NCBI RefSeq assembly: GCF_036014015.1
Contig: NZ_CP107905.1
Span: 1,798,001 to 1,862,000 of the forward strand
Direction: 5' to 3'
DNA from: Streptomyces sp. NBC_00457
Lineage (GTDB): Bacteria; Actinomycetota; Actinomycetes; Streptomycetales; Streptomycetaceae
DNA length: 64,000 nucleotides
The notes beneath the pieces are model-generated. The model did no database searches and had not been told where the DNA came from. It saw only the letters and a list, made by a program, of their open reading frames with translations. Made by a program: the position numbers and the translations under genes. The stretch's first letter is position 1, and each line of letters begins with the position of its first letter. Of the stretch, positions 52,513 to 61,524 are shown piece by piece.

Positions 52513-53304
52513 ATGTCCACCATCCTGATCACCGGCGCCACCTCGGGTCTCGGCCGGTACATCGCCTTCGAACTGGTCCGCTCCGGACACCTGGTCCTGG
52601 CCCACGGCCGCGATCCGGGTCGTACGGAGCGGCTGGTCGCCGAGCTGCGCACGGAGGGCGCCGCCGAGGGGTTCGTCGCCGATCTTGCCTCACTGACCCA
52701 AGTGCGCGACCTGGGCGCCCAGGTCGCCGCCGCCCACCCCGAGCTGGACGTGCTGATCAACAACGCCGGCGTGGGCTCAGGGCCGCGCGGCTCCGGACGG
52801 GAGCTGAGCGCCGACGGCCACGAACTGCGGCTGGCGGTCGACTACTTGGCGCCGGTCGAACTGACCCGCGCCCTGCTGCCGGTGCTGCGCACGAACCCGC
52901 CCGCCCGGATCGTCAACGTCGGGTCCGCCGGCCAGGAGCCGCTCGACTTCGACGACCCCGAGTTCACCCGCGGCTACGACGGTTTCGCCGCATACTGCCG
53001 CGCCAAGTTCGCACTAGCCGCCCATACCTTCACGCTCGCCGAGGAACTCGACGGCACCGGCGTGTCCGTCAACGTCCTGCACCCCGCGACCTTCATGGAC
53101 ACGGCGATGGTCCGCGAGGGCGGCATCGCACCGATGAACTCGATCGCCGACGGAGCCCCCGGCGTACTGGCACTCGCCACACAGGACCCGGGCACGGGCG
53201 GCTACTTCGACGGAACGCGCCCGGCAAGGGCGAACGCGGCGACGTACGACCAGGAGGTACGCAAGCGCCTGGCGGCGGTCACCGACCAGTTGTTGCGCAC
53301 CTGA
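52513..53304 (+). CDS. Short-chain dehydrogenase/reductase
   Basis: A 263-residue classical SDR. The cofactor motif TGATSGLGRYIA (about 7-18) with HGRDPGR suggests NADP; NNAGV (about 84-88) and the catalytic YCRAK (Tyr-x-x-x-Lys, about 157-161) are present, while the usual Ser appears in NVGSAGQ. Substrate unknown. Start ATG 52513 with GGAGG very close upstream. It lies 70 nt after pcaL on the same strand but without coupling, so membership of the pca unit is doubtful. Repeat copy 5 begins at its stop codon. Confidence 0.88.
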   Translation: MSTILITGATSGLGRYIAFELVRSGHLVLAHGRDPGRTERLVAELRTEGAAEGFVADLASLTQVRDLGAQVAAAHPELDVLINNAGVGSGPRGSGRELSADGHELRLAVDYLAPVELTRALLPVLRTNPPARIVNVGSAGQEPLDFDDPEFTRGYDGFAAYCRAKFALAAHTFTLAEELDGTGVSVNVLHPATFMDTAMVREGGIAPMNSIADGAPGVLALATQDPGTGGYFDGTRPARANAATYDQEVRKRLAAVTDQLLRT

Positions 53305-53358
53305 GCGCCCCGTAGGGGCGCGGGGAACTGCGCGACCAGCCACGACGGCGCCGCAGCC
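53305..53358 (-). repeat. Streptomyces intergenic repeat, copy 5
   Basis: Hairpin GCGCCCC-GTA-GGGGCGC (53305-53321) then GGGGAACTGCGCGACCAGCC and CGGCGCCGCAG. Sits between convergent genes (SDR stop 53304, regulator stop 53379), the same orientation and setting as copy 2. Confidence 0.8.
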
Positions 53359-53378
53359 GACCGACGGCCGCGGAACGC

Positions 53379-56063
53379 TCACCGCAACCCGCGTCCCGTC
53401 TCCAGAACCTCCCGCGCCTGGGCCACCAACCCATCGGCCCCGCACGAACGCGCCAGCGCCAAGCCCCGGTTCAGCTCGGCAACGGACCGCGCAGCGATGC
53501 CGTACTCGACACGAGCGGCCGCATGCTCGTACTGGCACGGCGAAGCCTCCAGGTAGGCGACCGCCTGGGCCGCGAGCCGGACCGCGCGCTGGCCGGTCTC
53601 CAGGGCGGCGGCGCAGCGCAGGGCCTCGCCGATGGCCGTGTCCGTGCCGAACCGCTCGGCCTGGCGGCGGGCCTCGGAGGCGAGCCGGGCGGCGCGGACC
53701 GGGTCCTCGGTGGCGAGGGCCCGGGCCAGGTCGACCGCCCAGGGGACCATCACCGGGTTGTGGTGGCCCCGCGCGGTCGCCGCCTTCTCCGCGGCCTCCA
53801 GCTCGTTGATGCCGTCCTTCGTGCGGCCGGTCGCCAGCAGGAGACGGCCGCGTACGGAGCGTGGGTCGGGGATGACGATGGTGGACGGGTAGGGCGGACC
53901 GAAGCCGTGCTGCTCGGCGATCGACCAGGCCTCGTCGACATGCCCACGGGCGAGCAGCGTGTCGACGAGGTTGCAGGTCGCCGTCCAGTACAGGGGCAGC
54001 CCGCGGCCCACCCGCTCGGCCAGCCGCAGCCCTTCCCGCAGAGATGTCTCCGCCTCCCTGAGCCGGCCCCTTCTGCGGTGGCCGAGGCCGACGTAGGCGT
54101 GCGCGAGGGCGAGGTGGCCGCCGCTCCAGCCCGCGGACTCGTAGGCGCGCAGGCCCTCCGTGTACAGGGCGTCGGCGCGGTCGAGGCGGTCGGTGTAGGC
54201 GTACGAGTTGGCCAGCATCAGCAGCAGTTCGAGGCCCCACTCGGTGTCGGTCCAGCCGAGTCCGGGGGCGAGCCGGCCGTTGACGAGGGAGCGGTCGCAC
54301 AGGTCGACGACCTCCTCGGCGTTCTCGCCGTGGGTCATGGCGTCGAAGCCGCGCAGCATCAGCAGGGCACGCTCGGAGTTGTCCTTGCCGGTGCAGGTCG
54401 CGGCGAGCCCGGCGAGCCGCTCGGAGCGGCCCGGGGTGGTCGTCTCGCCGGCGTAGATGCCCTCCCACATGTACTGCACGGCTTGCAGGCGCAGCTTGGC
54501 CGGGCCCTCCTCGTGCCGGGCGGCTTCCGCCTCGACCGTGCGGACGGCCTCCTCCAGCTGGTCGTTGTGGAGGAGCGCCTGGGAGAGCCGGAAGACGGCG
54601 TCCACGCGTTCGGCGCCGTCGAGGCCGGGCATGGCGAGCGCGGACTGGAGGTGGTGGATGGTGGTGGCGGGCGCGGTCAGCAGGGTGGCACAGCCCAGTT
54701 CGTAGAGCACGCGCGCGTGGACCTCGGGCAGCGGCGGCTCCACCAGGGCGCGGTCCAGGCAGCGGCGGGCCGCGTCGGGGGCGCCGACGGCGAGGTGTTC
54801 GCGGGCCGCCTCGCGCAGCTGCTCGACGACTTCCTCGTCGTCGTCCGGGTGGACCAGGAGAAGATGCCGGGAGGCCGCCGCGGCGCCCCGGCCGGAGTCG
54901 GTGACGACCTGGGCGGCGATGCCGTGCATCGCGGTGCACAGGGCGGGCGGGATGGAGTTGTAGACGGCGGTCGCGATCAGCGGATGCACGAACTCCAGGC
55001 CGCTGTCGCCGACGCGGGCGGTCGCCGGGTCGGGTTGGGTGAGGATGCGGGCGTTGCACAGCAGTTCGGCGCAGCGCACGGCCTGGTCGTGGCTCATGGT
55101 GGCGAGCCGGGCGACCAGGTCCACGGAGATGTCCGCGCCGAGGATCGCGGCGGCCCAGGCGAACCGGGTGGCGTCCACGCCGAGTCCTTCCAGGCGGGCG
55201 ACGAGGCCGCCCCCGCGGGCCGAGCGGTTCAGGGCACGCAGTTCGGCGGCCCGGGCCTCGACGGGTTCGAGTTCGCTGTCCTGGACCTTGGCGAGGAGTT
55301 CTACGGTCTCGTACGGGTTGCCGCCGGTGACGGCCCAGACCTCGCGGCAGAACGGGGCGTCGGCGTGCGGGCCGACGGTGGCGCGGGTGAGGCCCGCGGT
55401 CGCGTCCGGGGTCAGGGCGCTCAGGTTGGTGACCGGTGCGCCCGCCGCCGCGGCGACCGCGTCGAGGTAGCGGGCGCTGTCGGCGGCGACCTCGCCGGGG
55501 CGGCGGGCCACGACGACGAGGACGGACAGGTCGTCGAGGCGTTCGGCGAAGGCGGCGAGCCAGCGCAGGGTCTCCTGGTCGGCCCAGTGGGCGTCGTCGA
55601 TCAGCAGCACGAGCGGCCAGTCGCGCCGGGCCAGCCGGCGCACGGCGGCGACCAGGCCGTCGCACACGCCCTGCGGGTCGGCATGCCGGTCGCCCGGGTC
55701 CGTGATGCCCAGGGCGGGGCCGGCGATGTCGTACCAGTCGCCGAGGTATTCGCGTGCCTCCTCCGGCATCAGCGACACCAGCGCGGGCTGCAGCAGTTGT
55801 CGTACGACGTTGAAGGGGACGGACTTCAGGGTCTCGCCGCCGCGGGCCGACCAGACCGTGCAGCCGCGTGCCTCGGCGATGCGGCGGGTCTGGGCCAGCA
55901 GCGCGGTCTTGCCGAGTCCGGCCTCGCCGCGGAACACCAGGAGGCTGCCCGAGGACGAGCGGTCCGCGCGCAGGGTGGTGAGCGCCTCCTCCACGGCGGC
56001 GATCTCCCGGTCGCGCTCCCACAGGGGAGCCGAGGCGGCCGCCGTTGGCCGTACCTCCGTCAT
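53379..56063 (-). CDS. Large AAA ATPase/TPR regulator-like protein lacking LuxR HTH
   Basis: An 894-residue soluble protein. The N-terminal STAND/AAA domain opens with WERDREIAAVEEAL and Walker A GEAGLGKTAL (about 45-54); Walker B is VLLIDDAHWAD (about 150-160). The rest is helical TPR-like repeats. The order is that of LAL (large ATP-binding LuxR) regulators, but the C-terminus ends at AREVLETGRGLR with no helix-turn-helix, where LALs carry one. It may act through a partner or have lost DNA binding. ATG 56063 has GGGGAGG 7 nt upstream; sequence further upstream is not homologous. Divergent from the MFS transporter. Confidence 0.8.
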   Translation of the reverse strand: MTEVRPTAAASAPLWERDREIAAVEEALTTLRADRSSSGSLLVFRGEAGLGKTALLAQTRRIAEARGCTVWSARGGETLKSVPFNVVRQLLQPALVSLMPEEAREYLGDWYDIAGPALGITDPGDRHADPQGVCDGLVAAVRRLARRDWPLVLLIDDAHWADQETLRWLAAFAERLDDLSVLVVVARRPGEVAADSARYLDAVAAAAGAPVTNLSALTPDATAGLTRATVGPHADAPFCREVWAVTGGNPYETVELLAKVQDSELEPVEARAAELRALNRSARGGGLVARLEGLGVDATRFAWAAAILGADISVDLVARLATMSHDQAVRCAELLCNARILTQPDPATARVGDSGLEFVHPLIATAVYNSIPPALCTAMHGIAAQVVTDSGRGAAAASRHLLLVHPDDDEEVVEQLREAAREHLAVGAPDAARRCLDRALVEPPLPEVHARVLYELGCATLLTAPATTIHHLQSALAMPGLDGAERVDAVFRLSQALLHNDQLEEAVRTVEAEAARHEEGPAKLRLQAVQYMWEGIYAGETTTPGRSERLAGLAATCTGKDNSERALLMLRGFDAMTHGENAEEVVDLCDRSLVNGRLAPGLGWTDTEWGLELLLMLANSYAYTDRLDRADALYTEGLRAYESAGWSGGHLALAHAYVGLGHRRRGRLREAETSLREGLRLAERVGRGLPLYWTATCNLVDTLLARGHVDEAWSIAEQHGFGPPYPSTIVIPDPRSVRGRLLLATGRTKDGINELEAAEKAATARGHHNPVMVPWAVDLARALATEDPVRAARLASEARRQAERFGTDTAIGEALRCAAALETGQRAVRLAAQAVAYLEASPCQYEHAAARVEYGIAARSVAELNRGLALARSCGADGLVAQAREVLETGRGLR

Positions 56064-56244
56064 CCCGCTACCTCCCCAAGTCGCCCGAACGACGTACCGA
56101 ACCCGAGCGTAGCCCTCCGGTCGGCGCGGTGCGGGCGGGTCCGGGGAGCAGTTCCCGTCACGGGTGACAGTGCGGGCTCGCGGGCGACGCGAACGGCGTG
56201 CCACCTGCTGTTGTGAAGGTAACGGACCGTCAATACTCGTGGGA

Positions 56245-57516
56245 ATGAAGGTGACTTTCGAGGAGCGGGGCACCGGCCGGTCCCGGCGGGCCCTGGTGGC
56301 GGGCTCGGTCGGGAATTTCATCGAGTGGTACGAGTTCGGGGTCTACGGCTACTTCGCGACGATCATCGCGGCGCGCTTCTTCACCCCGGAGGGCGGCAGC
56401 GAGGCCGAGGCGCTGGTGAAGACGTACGCCTCCTTCGCGCTGGCGTTCTTCTTCCGGCCGGTCGGCGCGGCCCTGTTCGGCCGGCTCGGTGACCGGATCG
56501 GGCGCCGGCCGGTGCTGATCCTGGTGATCGTCCTGATGACGGGGGCGACGACGCTGATCGGGGTGCTGCCGACGTATGCCACGGTCGGGGCGCCGGCGCC
56601 GTGGCTGCTGACCTTCCTGAGGGTGCTTCAGGGGCTGTCGGCGGGCGGGGAGTTCGGAGGTGCGGTGTCGGTGATGACGGAGTTCGCGCCGCCGGGCCGG
56701 CGCGGGCTGTACGGGTCGTGGCAGTCGTTCACGGTGGCGCTGGGGCTGCTGGGCGGGGCGGGTGCGGCGGCGCTGCTGGCCACGGTACTGACGGAGGATC
56801 AGCTGGGCGACTGGGGGTGGCGGCTGCCGTTCCTGCTGACGCTGCCGCTGGGTCTCGGGGCGCTGTGGCTGAGGCTGCGGCTGGACGAGACGCCGGCGTT
56901 CCGGGAAGCCGTGGAGCGGACGAGTCCGCCTCCGCGGGAGGTGGCGCGGGCCGTCGCGCTGGGCGCCGGGCGGATCATGGGCTGGGCGGCGGCCGGCTAC
57001 ACCTTCCTGGTCGTGCTGCCCTCCTATCTGCAGAGCACGCTGGACGCGACCTTCCAGCAGGCGCTGATCGCCACGGTGCTGGCCAACCTGGGCTTCGCGC
57101 TCACGATCGTCCCTGCGGGGCTGCTCAGCGACCGGGTAGGGCGGCGGGCGGTGATGCTGACGGGGGCGGTGCTGGTGGTGGTCCTCGCGGTGCCGCTGCT
57201 CAACCTGCTGCAGGACGCGGGGACTTCGAACGCGGCGAAGGGCGCGGCGGTGCTCGGTGCCGGTGCCGTGGTCGGGCTGATGGCGGGGCCGGGCCCGGCG
57301 ATGCTGGCGGAGATGTTTCCCACTACCGTGCGCTACACGGGTCTGGGGCTCGCCTACGCCCTGTCGAATGCGGTGTTCTCGGGGTGTGCGGGGCTCATCA
57401 TCACGGAGACCGTCGAGCGGACCGGGAACGTGGACGTCCCGGCGTACTACGCGGCGGCGACGTGCGGGGTGAGTGTCCTGGCCCTGCTCACGCTGCCTGC
57501 GAGGAAGGCGAGTTGA
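56245..57516 (+). CDS. MFS transporter, metabolite:H+ symporter family
   Basis: A 423-residue carrier with 12 predicted helices. The start SVGNFIEWYEFGVYGYFA (about 21-38) is the mark of the metabolite:H+ symporter (ProP/ShiA/KgtP) group; GRLGDRIGRRPVL is loop 2-3 and LSDRVGRRAVM loop 8-9. Likely substrates are organic acids, osmolytes or aromatic acids; adjacency to the pca region is suggestive but weak. ATG 56245 lacks an RBS; AATACT at 56232-56237 fits a leaderless start. It is closely followed (4 nt) by anmK, so the two are probably cotranscribed. Confidence 0.88.
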   Translation: MKVTFEERGTGRSRRALVAGSVGNFIEWYEFGVYGYFATIIAARFFTPEGGSEAEALVKTYASFALAFFFRPVGAALFGRLGDRIGRRPVLILVIVLMTGATTLIGVLPTYATVGAPAPWLLTFLRVLQGLSAGGEFGGAVSVMTEFAPPGRRGLYGSWQSFTVALGLLGGAGAAALLATVLTEDQLGDWGWRLPFLLTLPLGLGALWLRLRLDETPAFREAVERTSPPPREVARAVALGAGRIMGWAAAGYTFLVVLPSYLQSTLDATFQQALIATVLANLGFALTIVPAGLLSDRVGRRAVMLTGAVLVVVLAVPLLNLLQDAGTSNAAKGAAVLGAGAVVGLMAGPGPAMLAEMFPTTVRYTGLGLAYALSNAVFSGCAGLIITETVERTGNVDVPAYYAAATCGVSVLALLTLPARKAS

Positions 57517-57520
57517 GACG

Positions 57521-58675
57521 ATGCGGGTGATCGGCCTGATGTCGGGCACGTCGTACGACGCCATCGACGCGGCGGTGGCCGAGCTGGACCTCGTCGGGGA
57601 CACGCTGGTGCTGAAGCGGCTCGGGATGGTGAGCGAGCCGTACGACGCGGAGCTGCGGGACGCGCTCGCGGCGGCGCTGCCGCCGGGTGCCGTCACGATG
57701 GCGGAGGTGTGCCGGCTGGACACGCGGATCGGGCAGGCGTTCGCGGCGGCGGCCGTGCGGGCCGACCGTGAACTGTGCGAGGGGCGGGCCGAGTTGGTCG
57801 CCTCGCACGGGCAGACCGTGTACCACTGGGTGGCGGAGGGGCGGGTGCACGGCACGCTTCAGCTCGGGCAGCCCGCCTGGATCGCCGAGGCGACCGGGCT
57901 GCCGGTGGTCGCCGACTTCCGGCCGCGCGACATCGCCGCCGGGGGCCAGGGCGCGCCGCTGGTCGCCCTGGTCGACCGGCTGTGGCTGCGCGGCCGGCCG
58001 GGGACGCCGGTCGCGCTGAACATCGGGGGCATCGCCAACCTGACCGCCCCTGACGGGACCGCCTTCGACACCGGTCCGGGGTGCGCGCTGATCGACGCGG
58101 CGGCGCGGGGGTTCAGCGGCGGACGTCTGGAGTACGACAGGGACGGGGCGCTGGCGGCCCGGGGCCGGGTGCACCATCTGCTGCTGGAGCGGCTGCTGGC
58201 CGAGCCGTACTACGCGCTGCCCGCGCCGAAGACGACCGGCAAGGAGCTGTTCCATCTCCGCCATCTGCACGAGGCGCTCGCCGGGCTCGGGACGCTGCCC
58301 GCCGAGGACGTGCTCGCCACGCTGACCATGCTCACGGCCCGGACGGTCGCCGACGCCGTGCGCGGGGTGGGCGCCACGGAGGTGATCGCCTCGGGTGGCG
58401 GGACCCGCAATCCGGTGCTGATGAGGAGGCTCGCCGAGCTGCTGCCTGGGGTGGCCGTCGGCACCTCCGACGAGCTGGGGCTGCCGTCGGACGCGAAGGA
58501 GGCGTACGCGTTCGCGGTGCTCGGGTTCCTCACGGTGCACGGGCTGCCGGGCACGGATCCGGCGGGCACGGGCGCACGGCACGCGCGCGTGCTCGGTTCG
58601 GTGACGCCCGGCCGGGACGGACTGCGCCTTCCGGCGCCGGCGGCCGAGTCCCCCGTGCGACTCGTCCTGAAATAA
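57521..58675 (+). CDS. anmK: Anhydro-N-acetylmuramic acid kinase
   Basis: A 384-residue sugar kinase of the ASKHA fold. GLMSGTSYDAIDAAV at residues 5-19 is diagnostic; ASHGQTVYH, ADFRPRDIAAGGQGAPLV, NIGGIANLT and the C-terminal VIASGGGTRNPVLM and PSDAKEAYAFAVLG complete the family. It opens the 1,6-anhydro ring of anhydro-MurNAc from cell-wall turnover with ATP, making MurNAc-6-phosphate. It lies right after the MFS gene, raising the possibility that the transporter imports a wall-derived sugar (inference). Confidence 0.95.
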   Translation: MRVIGLMSGTSYDAIDAAVAELDLVGDTLVLKRLGMVSEPYDAELRDALAAALPPGAVTMAEVCRLDTRIGQAFAAAAVRADRELCEGRAELVASHGQTVYHWVAEGRVHGTLQLGQPAWIAEATGLPVVADFRPRDIAAGGQGAPLVALVDRLWLRGRPGTPVALNIGGIANLTAPDGTAFDTGPGCALIDAAARGFSGGRLEYDRDGALAARGRVHHLLLERLLAEPYYALPAPKTTGKELFHLRHLHEALAGLGTLPAEDVLATLTMLTARTVADAVRGVGATEVIASGGGTRNPVLMRRLAELLPGVAVGTSDELGLPSDAKEAYAFAVLGFLTVHGLPGTDPAGTGARHARVLGSVTPGRDGLRLPAPAAESPVRLVLK

Positions 58676-58744
58676 GCACGCTCGCACCTGTTCCGGTCCC
58701 GGGCTTCTCATCCGTCTTTCACCGACGCCTCATACGGTGGGGGC

Positions 58745-59734
58745 ATGACGCAGGAGACTCCTCCCGGCTGGCACCCCGACCCCGGGCAGACAAGTGACGG
58801 TCCTCCCACCGAGCGCTGGTGGGACGGCAAGGCATGGACGGACCAGACCCGCCCGGCGGGGTCGGGCGCCGCTTGGGGTCCCCCGACGCAGCCGCAGCCC
58901 GGCGCCGGGGGCGCGTTTCCGGCCTACCCCGCGTATCCCGTGCAGCCTCCCGCCGGTGCGCGGCGCGGGCTGCGGACCGGGATAGCCGTCGCGGTGGCGG
59001 CCGCGGTCCTCGCGAGCATCGGCGTGGGCGTGTACGCGCTGTCCAAGGACGACGGCGGAGGCGGCAGCGCAGCGGGCTCGCCGCAGGCCCCGGACGGACA
59101 GGGCGGGCCGGGCGGACAGGGCGGTCCCTTCGGTGACGGCGGGTCGGGTGGCTCCGGCGGTGCCTCGCCCTCACCCTCGCCCGAGGGGTCCGAGGCGCCG
59201 AAGATCGACAGCGGTTCGGTGACCGATCCGATCAGCGGGATCAGCATCCCCATTCCCGACGGCTGGTACGGCCAGCAGCTGTCGGTCGGTGCCTCGGTCA
59301 CCTCGGACGCCTCGTACAAGTGCCCCGGCGACACCTCCGCGTCCTGCACCAAGGGCGGCGCGTACTCGGCGCCCGCCCTCGTGCTCGGCACCGAGGGCAG
59401 CACGGCCGAGCAGGTCGCCAAGGCGGACATCGCGGAGAACGCCGAGCAGTCGTACGGCGGCAAGTCCTACGGCAAGATCACCTCGCACCCGGTGCTGGCC
59501 TCCAGGGCCGTCACCGTGGCCGGGCAGAAGGGCTACCAGGTCCGCTGGAAGGCGGTCACCAGCAAGGGCTCCGACGGCTACGTCGAGTCGCTCGCCTTCC
59601 CCTCGCCCGCGAACCCGCAGCAGATCGTCGTCGTCCGGCTGGGCGTGGACGTCAGTGAGAAGCAGACCGTCCTCGACGAGATCGCCAAGGGCATCAAGGC
59701 GGCGTCCGGCGGTGGCAGCGGCCAGGACGTGTGA
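58745..59734 (+). CDS. DUF2510 membrane-anchored protein with secreted domain
   Basis: A 329-residue protein. A DUF2510 domain opens it (PPGWHPDPGQ ... RWWDGKAWTDQTRP, about 6-37), then a Pro/Gly linker, one TM helix (about 77-100, TGIAVAVAAAVLASIGVGVYAL), and a Gly/Ser/Pro-rich flexible stretch (about 103-150). The outer domain (about 155-325) has two Cys (YKCPG, ASCTK) likely forming a disulphide. The function is unknown; DUF2510 lies in the cytoplasm and the C-domain outside. ATG 58745 follows GGTGGGGGC. A hairpin terminator follows the gene at 59770. Confidence 0.82.
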   Translation: MTQETPPGWHPDPGQTSDGPPTERWWDGKAWTDQTRPAGSGAAWGPPTQPQPGAGGAFPAYPAYPVQPPAGARRGLRTGIAVAVAAAVLASIGVGVYALSKDDGGGGSAAGSPQAPDGQGGPGGQGGPFGDGGSGGSGGASPSPSPEGSEAPKIDSGSVTDPISGISIPIPDGWYGQQLSVGASVTSDASYKCPGDTSASCTKGGAYSAPALVLGTEGSTAEQVAKADIAENAEQSYGGKSYGKITSHPVLASRAVTVAGQKGYQVRWKAVTSKGSDGYVESLAFPSPANPQQIVVVRLGVDVSEKQTVLDEIAKGIKAASGGGSGQDV

Positions 59735-59769
59735 GCCGCTGCTCCGTGCCCCGGACATGAGTCGGCCGA

Positions 59770-59801
59770 GTGGGGCGCCCTCCGCTCAAAGGGCACCCCA
59801 C
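59770..59801. terminator. Bidirectional hairpin terminator
   Basis: GTGGGGCGCCCT / AGGGCACCCCAC, 12-bp stem with one mismatch (C76-A95) and an 8-nt loop, between the DUF2510 gene and the convergent TetR gene. Confidence 0.7.
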
Positions 59802-59889
59802 CCGGCCGGGGGGTGCGCGCCGCCCCCGTCCCCACGGTGCGGCGCGGACAGGTCACCGTCCAGTCATCCCATGGACGGCGGCCTGGGTC

Positions 59890-60507
59890 TCAGGTGAGGC
59901 CGAGTGACGGGAGCACGGCGGCCTCCACGAATCTCAACAGATACTCCGGGTCGGCGGATTCCCCCTCGAGTACCGGTCGTACGCGCTGGACGCCGAACAT
60001 CTGCGCCGCGACATACGGCAGCGCAGGATGGTCGGCCGCGACCTCGCCCCGCTCGACCCCACGCCGGAGGATCTCCTCCAGCGCGGCGACCTCCGGCTCG
60101 ACGAGCGCCTCACGCAGCGCCTGCTGAAGCTCCTTGTCCTGCATGACGGCGTGCCCGAGCGCCTGCATCAGCGTGGTGGCGTCCTTCGTCGACCACTCGG
60201 CCGCGGCACGCGCGACCTCGCGCAGGTCCTCGGCGAGTGATCCGGTGTCGATGCCCGCGAAGCGGACCTCGCGGTTCGAGCGCAGCGCCGCCGCCACGAA
60301 CTGGGGCTTGGTCTTCCACTGCCGGTAGAGCGTGGACTTGCTGCACCGGGTGCTGGCGGCGACGCCGTCCATGGTCACGGCGTCGTATCCGCAGCTGCGG
60401 ATCTGTTCGAGCACGGCGTCGAAGAACTCCTGCTCACGCTCGGGCGTCAGTTTGGAGCGGCGCGAGGCGACGACCGTCTCCGGTCCGTCCGCGGCCTGCG
60501 ACGTCAT
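59890..60507 (-). CDS. TetR-family repressor
   Basis: A 205-residue TetR protein with a 25-residue N-terminal extension before the HTH. The HTH is about 28-70 (EFFDAVLEQIRSCGYDAVTM, GVAASTRCSKSTLYRQWKTKPQFV). The ligand domain resembles the C-terminal TetR_C group that follows QALGHAVMQDKELQQALREALVEP. ATG 60507 follows GAGGAGAAG. It is divergent from the PAP2 phosphatase gene, and the 216-bp gap is packed with a long inverted repeat and several GTATCGGTAC units, the probable operators. It would control itself and the PAP2/EamA pair. Confidence 0.92.
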   Translation of the reverse strand: MTSQAADGPETVVASRRSKLTPEREQEFFDAVLEQIRSCGYDAVTMDGVAASTRCSKSTLYRQWKTKPQFVAAALRSNREVRFAGIDTGSLAEDLREVARAAAEWSTKDATTLMQALGHAVMQDKELQQALREALVEPEVAALEEILRRGVERGEVAADHPALPYVAAQMFGVQRVRPVLEGESADPEYLLRFVEAAVLPSLGLT

Positions 60508-60572
60508 GGACTCTTCTCCTCGCTCGTCGGCGGCGCCCCGAGGGGCCTGCACTCCAGTGTGGCGTACGTCTA

Positions 60573-60675
60573 TCGATACGTCACTGTACCGGTACTCCGT
60601 CGTATCGGTACAGTGACGTATCGAAACGGTCTAGTATCGGCACCGAGGCGTATCGGTACATGGCCGTATCGGTGA
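60573..60675. promoter_or_regulatory. Dense operator array, GTATCGGTAC units and 18-bp inverted repeat
   Basis: TCGATACGTCACTGTACC (60573-60590) is the exact reverse complement of GGTACAGTGACGTATCGA (60607-60624), an 18-bp inverted repeat with a 16-bp spacer. CGTATCGGTACA recurs at 60601-60612 and 60649-60660; partial units GTATCGGCA (60634-60642) and CGTATCGGTGA (60665-60675) follow. GTACCGGTAC (60587-60596) is a further palindrome. All lie between divergent tetR and PAP2 genes. Confidence 0.75.
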
Positions 60676-60723
60676 GCCACCCGCTCCACCCACAGCACCA
60701 CGTCAGCGAGAAAGGGCCGGGGG

Positions 60724-61524
60724 ATGAATGCCCGCACCGAGCCTGCCGAAGCGGAGTCCGACGCGATAGCGCGGCCGCCGCTCGTCCGTGAGCTCCTGCT
60801 CGTCGCAGGGCTCTTCCTCGTCTACAAGCTCGGCCGCATGCTGGCGACGGGCCACACCGGCGAAGCCTTCCGCAACGCACACCACGTGTGGGACCTGGAA
60901 CGAGCGGTGCGTCTCCCCGGCGAAGGCACGGTGCAGTCCCTGCTGCTCCACGACGGCACGCTGGTGCACCTCGCGAACACCTACTACGCCACCGTCCACT
61001 TCCCGGCCACCGCGGCCTTCCTGATCTGGCTGTATCTCCGGCGCCCGGCGCACTACGTCTGGGCCCGCCGGATCCTCGCCGCGGTCACCGCCGCCGCGCT
61101 GGTGGTGCACCTCGCGTTCCCGCTGGCCCCGCCGCGCATGCTGGCCTCAACCGGCCTGATGGACACCGCGCACGTGTACGGCCCGTCGGTCTACGGCTCA
61201 CCGCGGACGGACACCCTGTCGAACCAGTTCGCGGCGATGCCCTCGCTGCACTTCGGGTGGGCGCTGATGGTGGCGATCGGCCTGATCGTGGCGACCCGCT
61301 CGCGCTGGCGCTGGCTGTGGCTGCTGCATCCGATGCTGACGCTGCTGGTGATCGTGGGCACGGCCAACCACTACTGGCTCGACGCGATCGTGGCGGCGGC
61401 GATGCTCGGACTGGCTCTGGCCATGATTCATCTGCCGCACCGGACCCGGACGACCGCCGGACGCGGTCAGCCCGCGGCGCTCGCGCCCGTCGACGAGCAC
61501 GTCCTGGTGGGGGCCGGACGATGA
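60724..61524 (+). CDS. PAP2-superfamily membrane phosphatase/inositolphosphotransferase-like
   Basis: A 266-residue membrane protein with about six helices. The active-site motifs are AAMPSLHFGWA (His in SLH, about 173) and ANHYWLDAIVAA (second His, Asp), as in PAP2 and Aur1/Ipt1-like enzymes; the Arg of the first motif appears in the preceding loop. Such enzymes hydrolyse or transfer phosphate groups on lipids. ATG 60724 sits behind GAGAAAGGG. It is divergent from TetR with an operator array, and the next gene (EamA transporter) overlaps by 4 nt, so phosphatase and transporter are one unit. Confidence 0.88.
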   Translation: MNARTEPAEAESDAIARPPLVRELLLVAGLFLVYKLGRMLATGHTGEAFRNAHHVWDLERAVRLPGEGTVQSLLLHDGTLVHLANTYYATVHFPATAAFLIWLYLRRPAHYVWARRILAAVTAAALVVHLAFPLAPPRMLASTGLMDTAHVYGPSVYGSPRTDTLSNQFAAMPSLHFGWALMVAIGLIVATRSRWRWLWLLHPMLTLLVIVGTANHYWLDAIVAAAMLGLALAMIHLPHRTRTTAGRGQPAALAPVDEHVLVGAGR

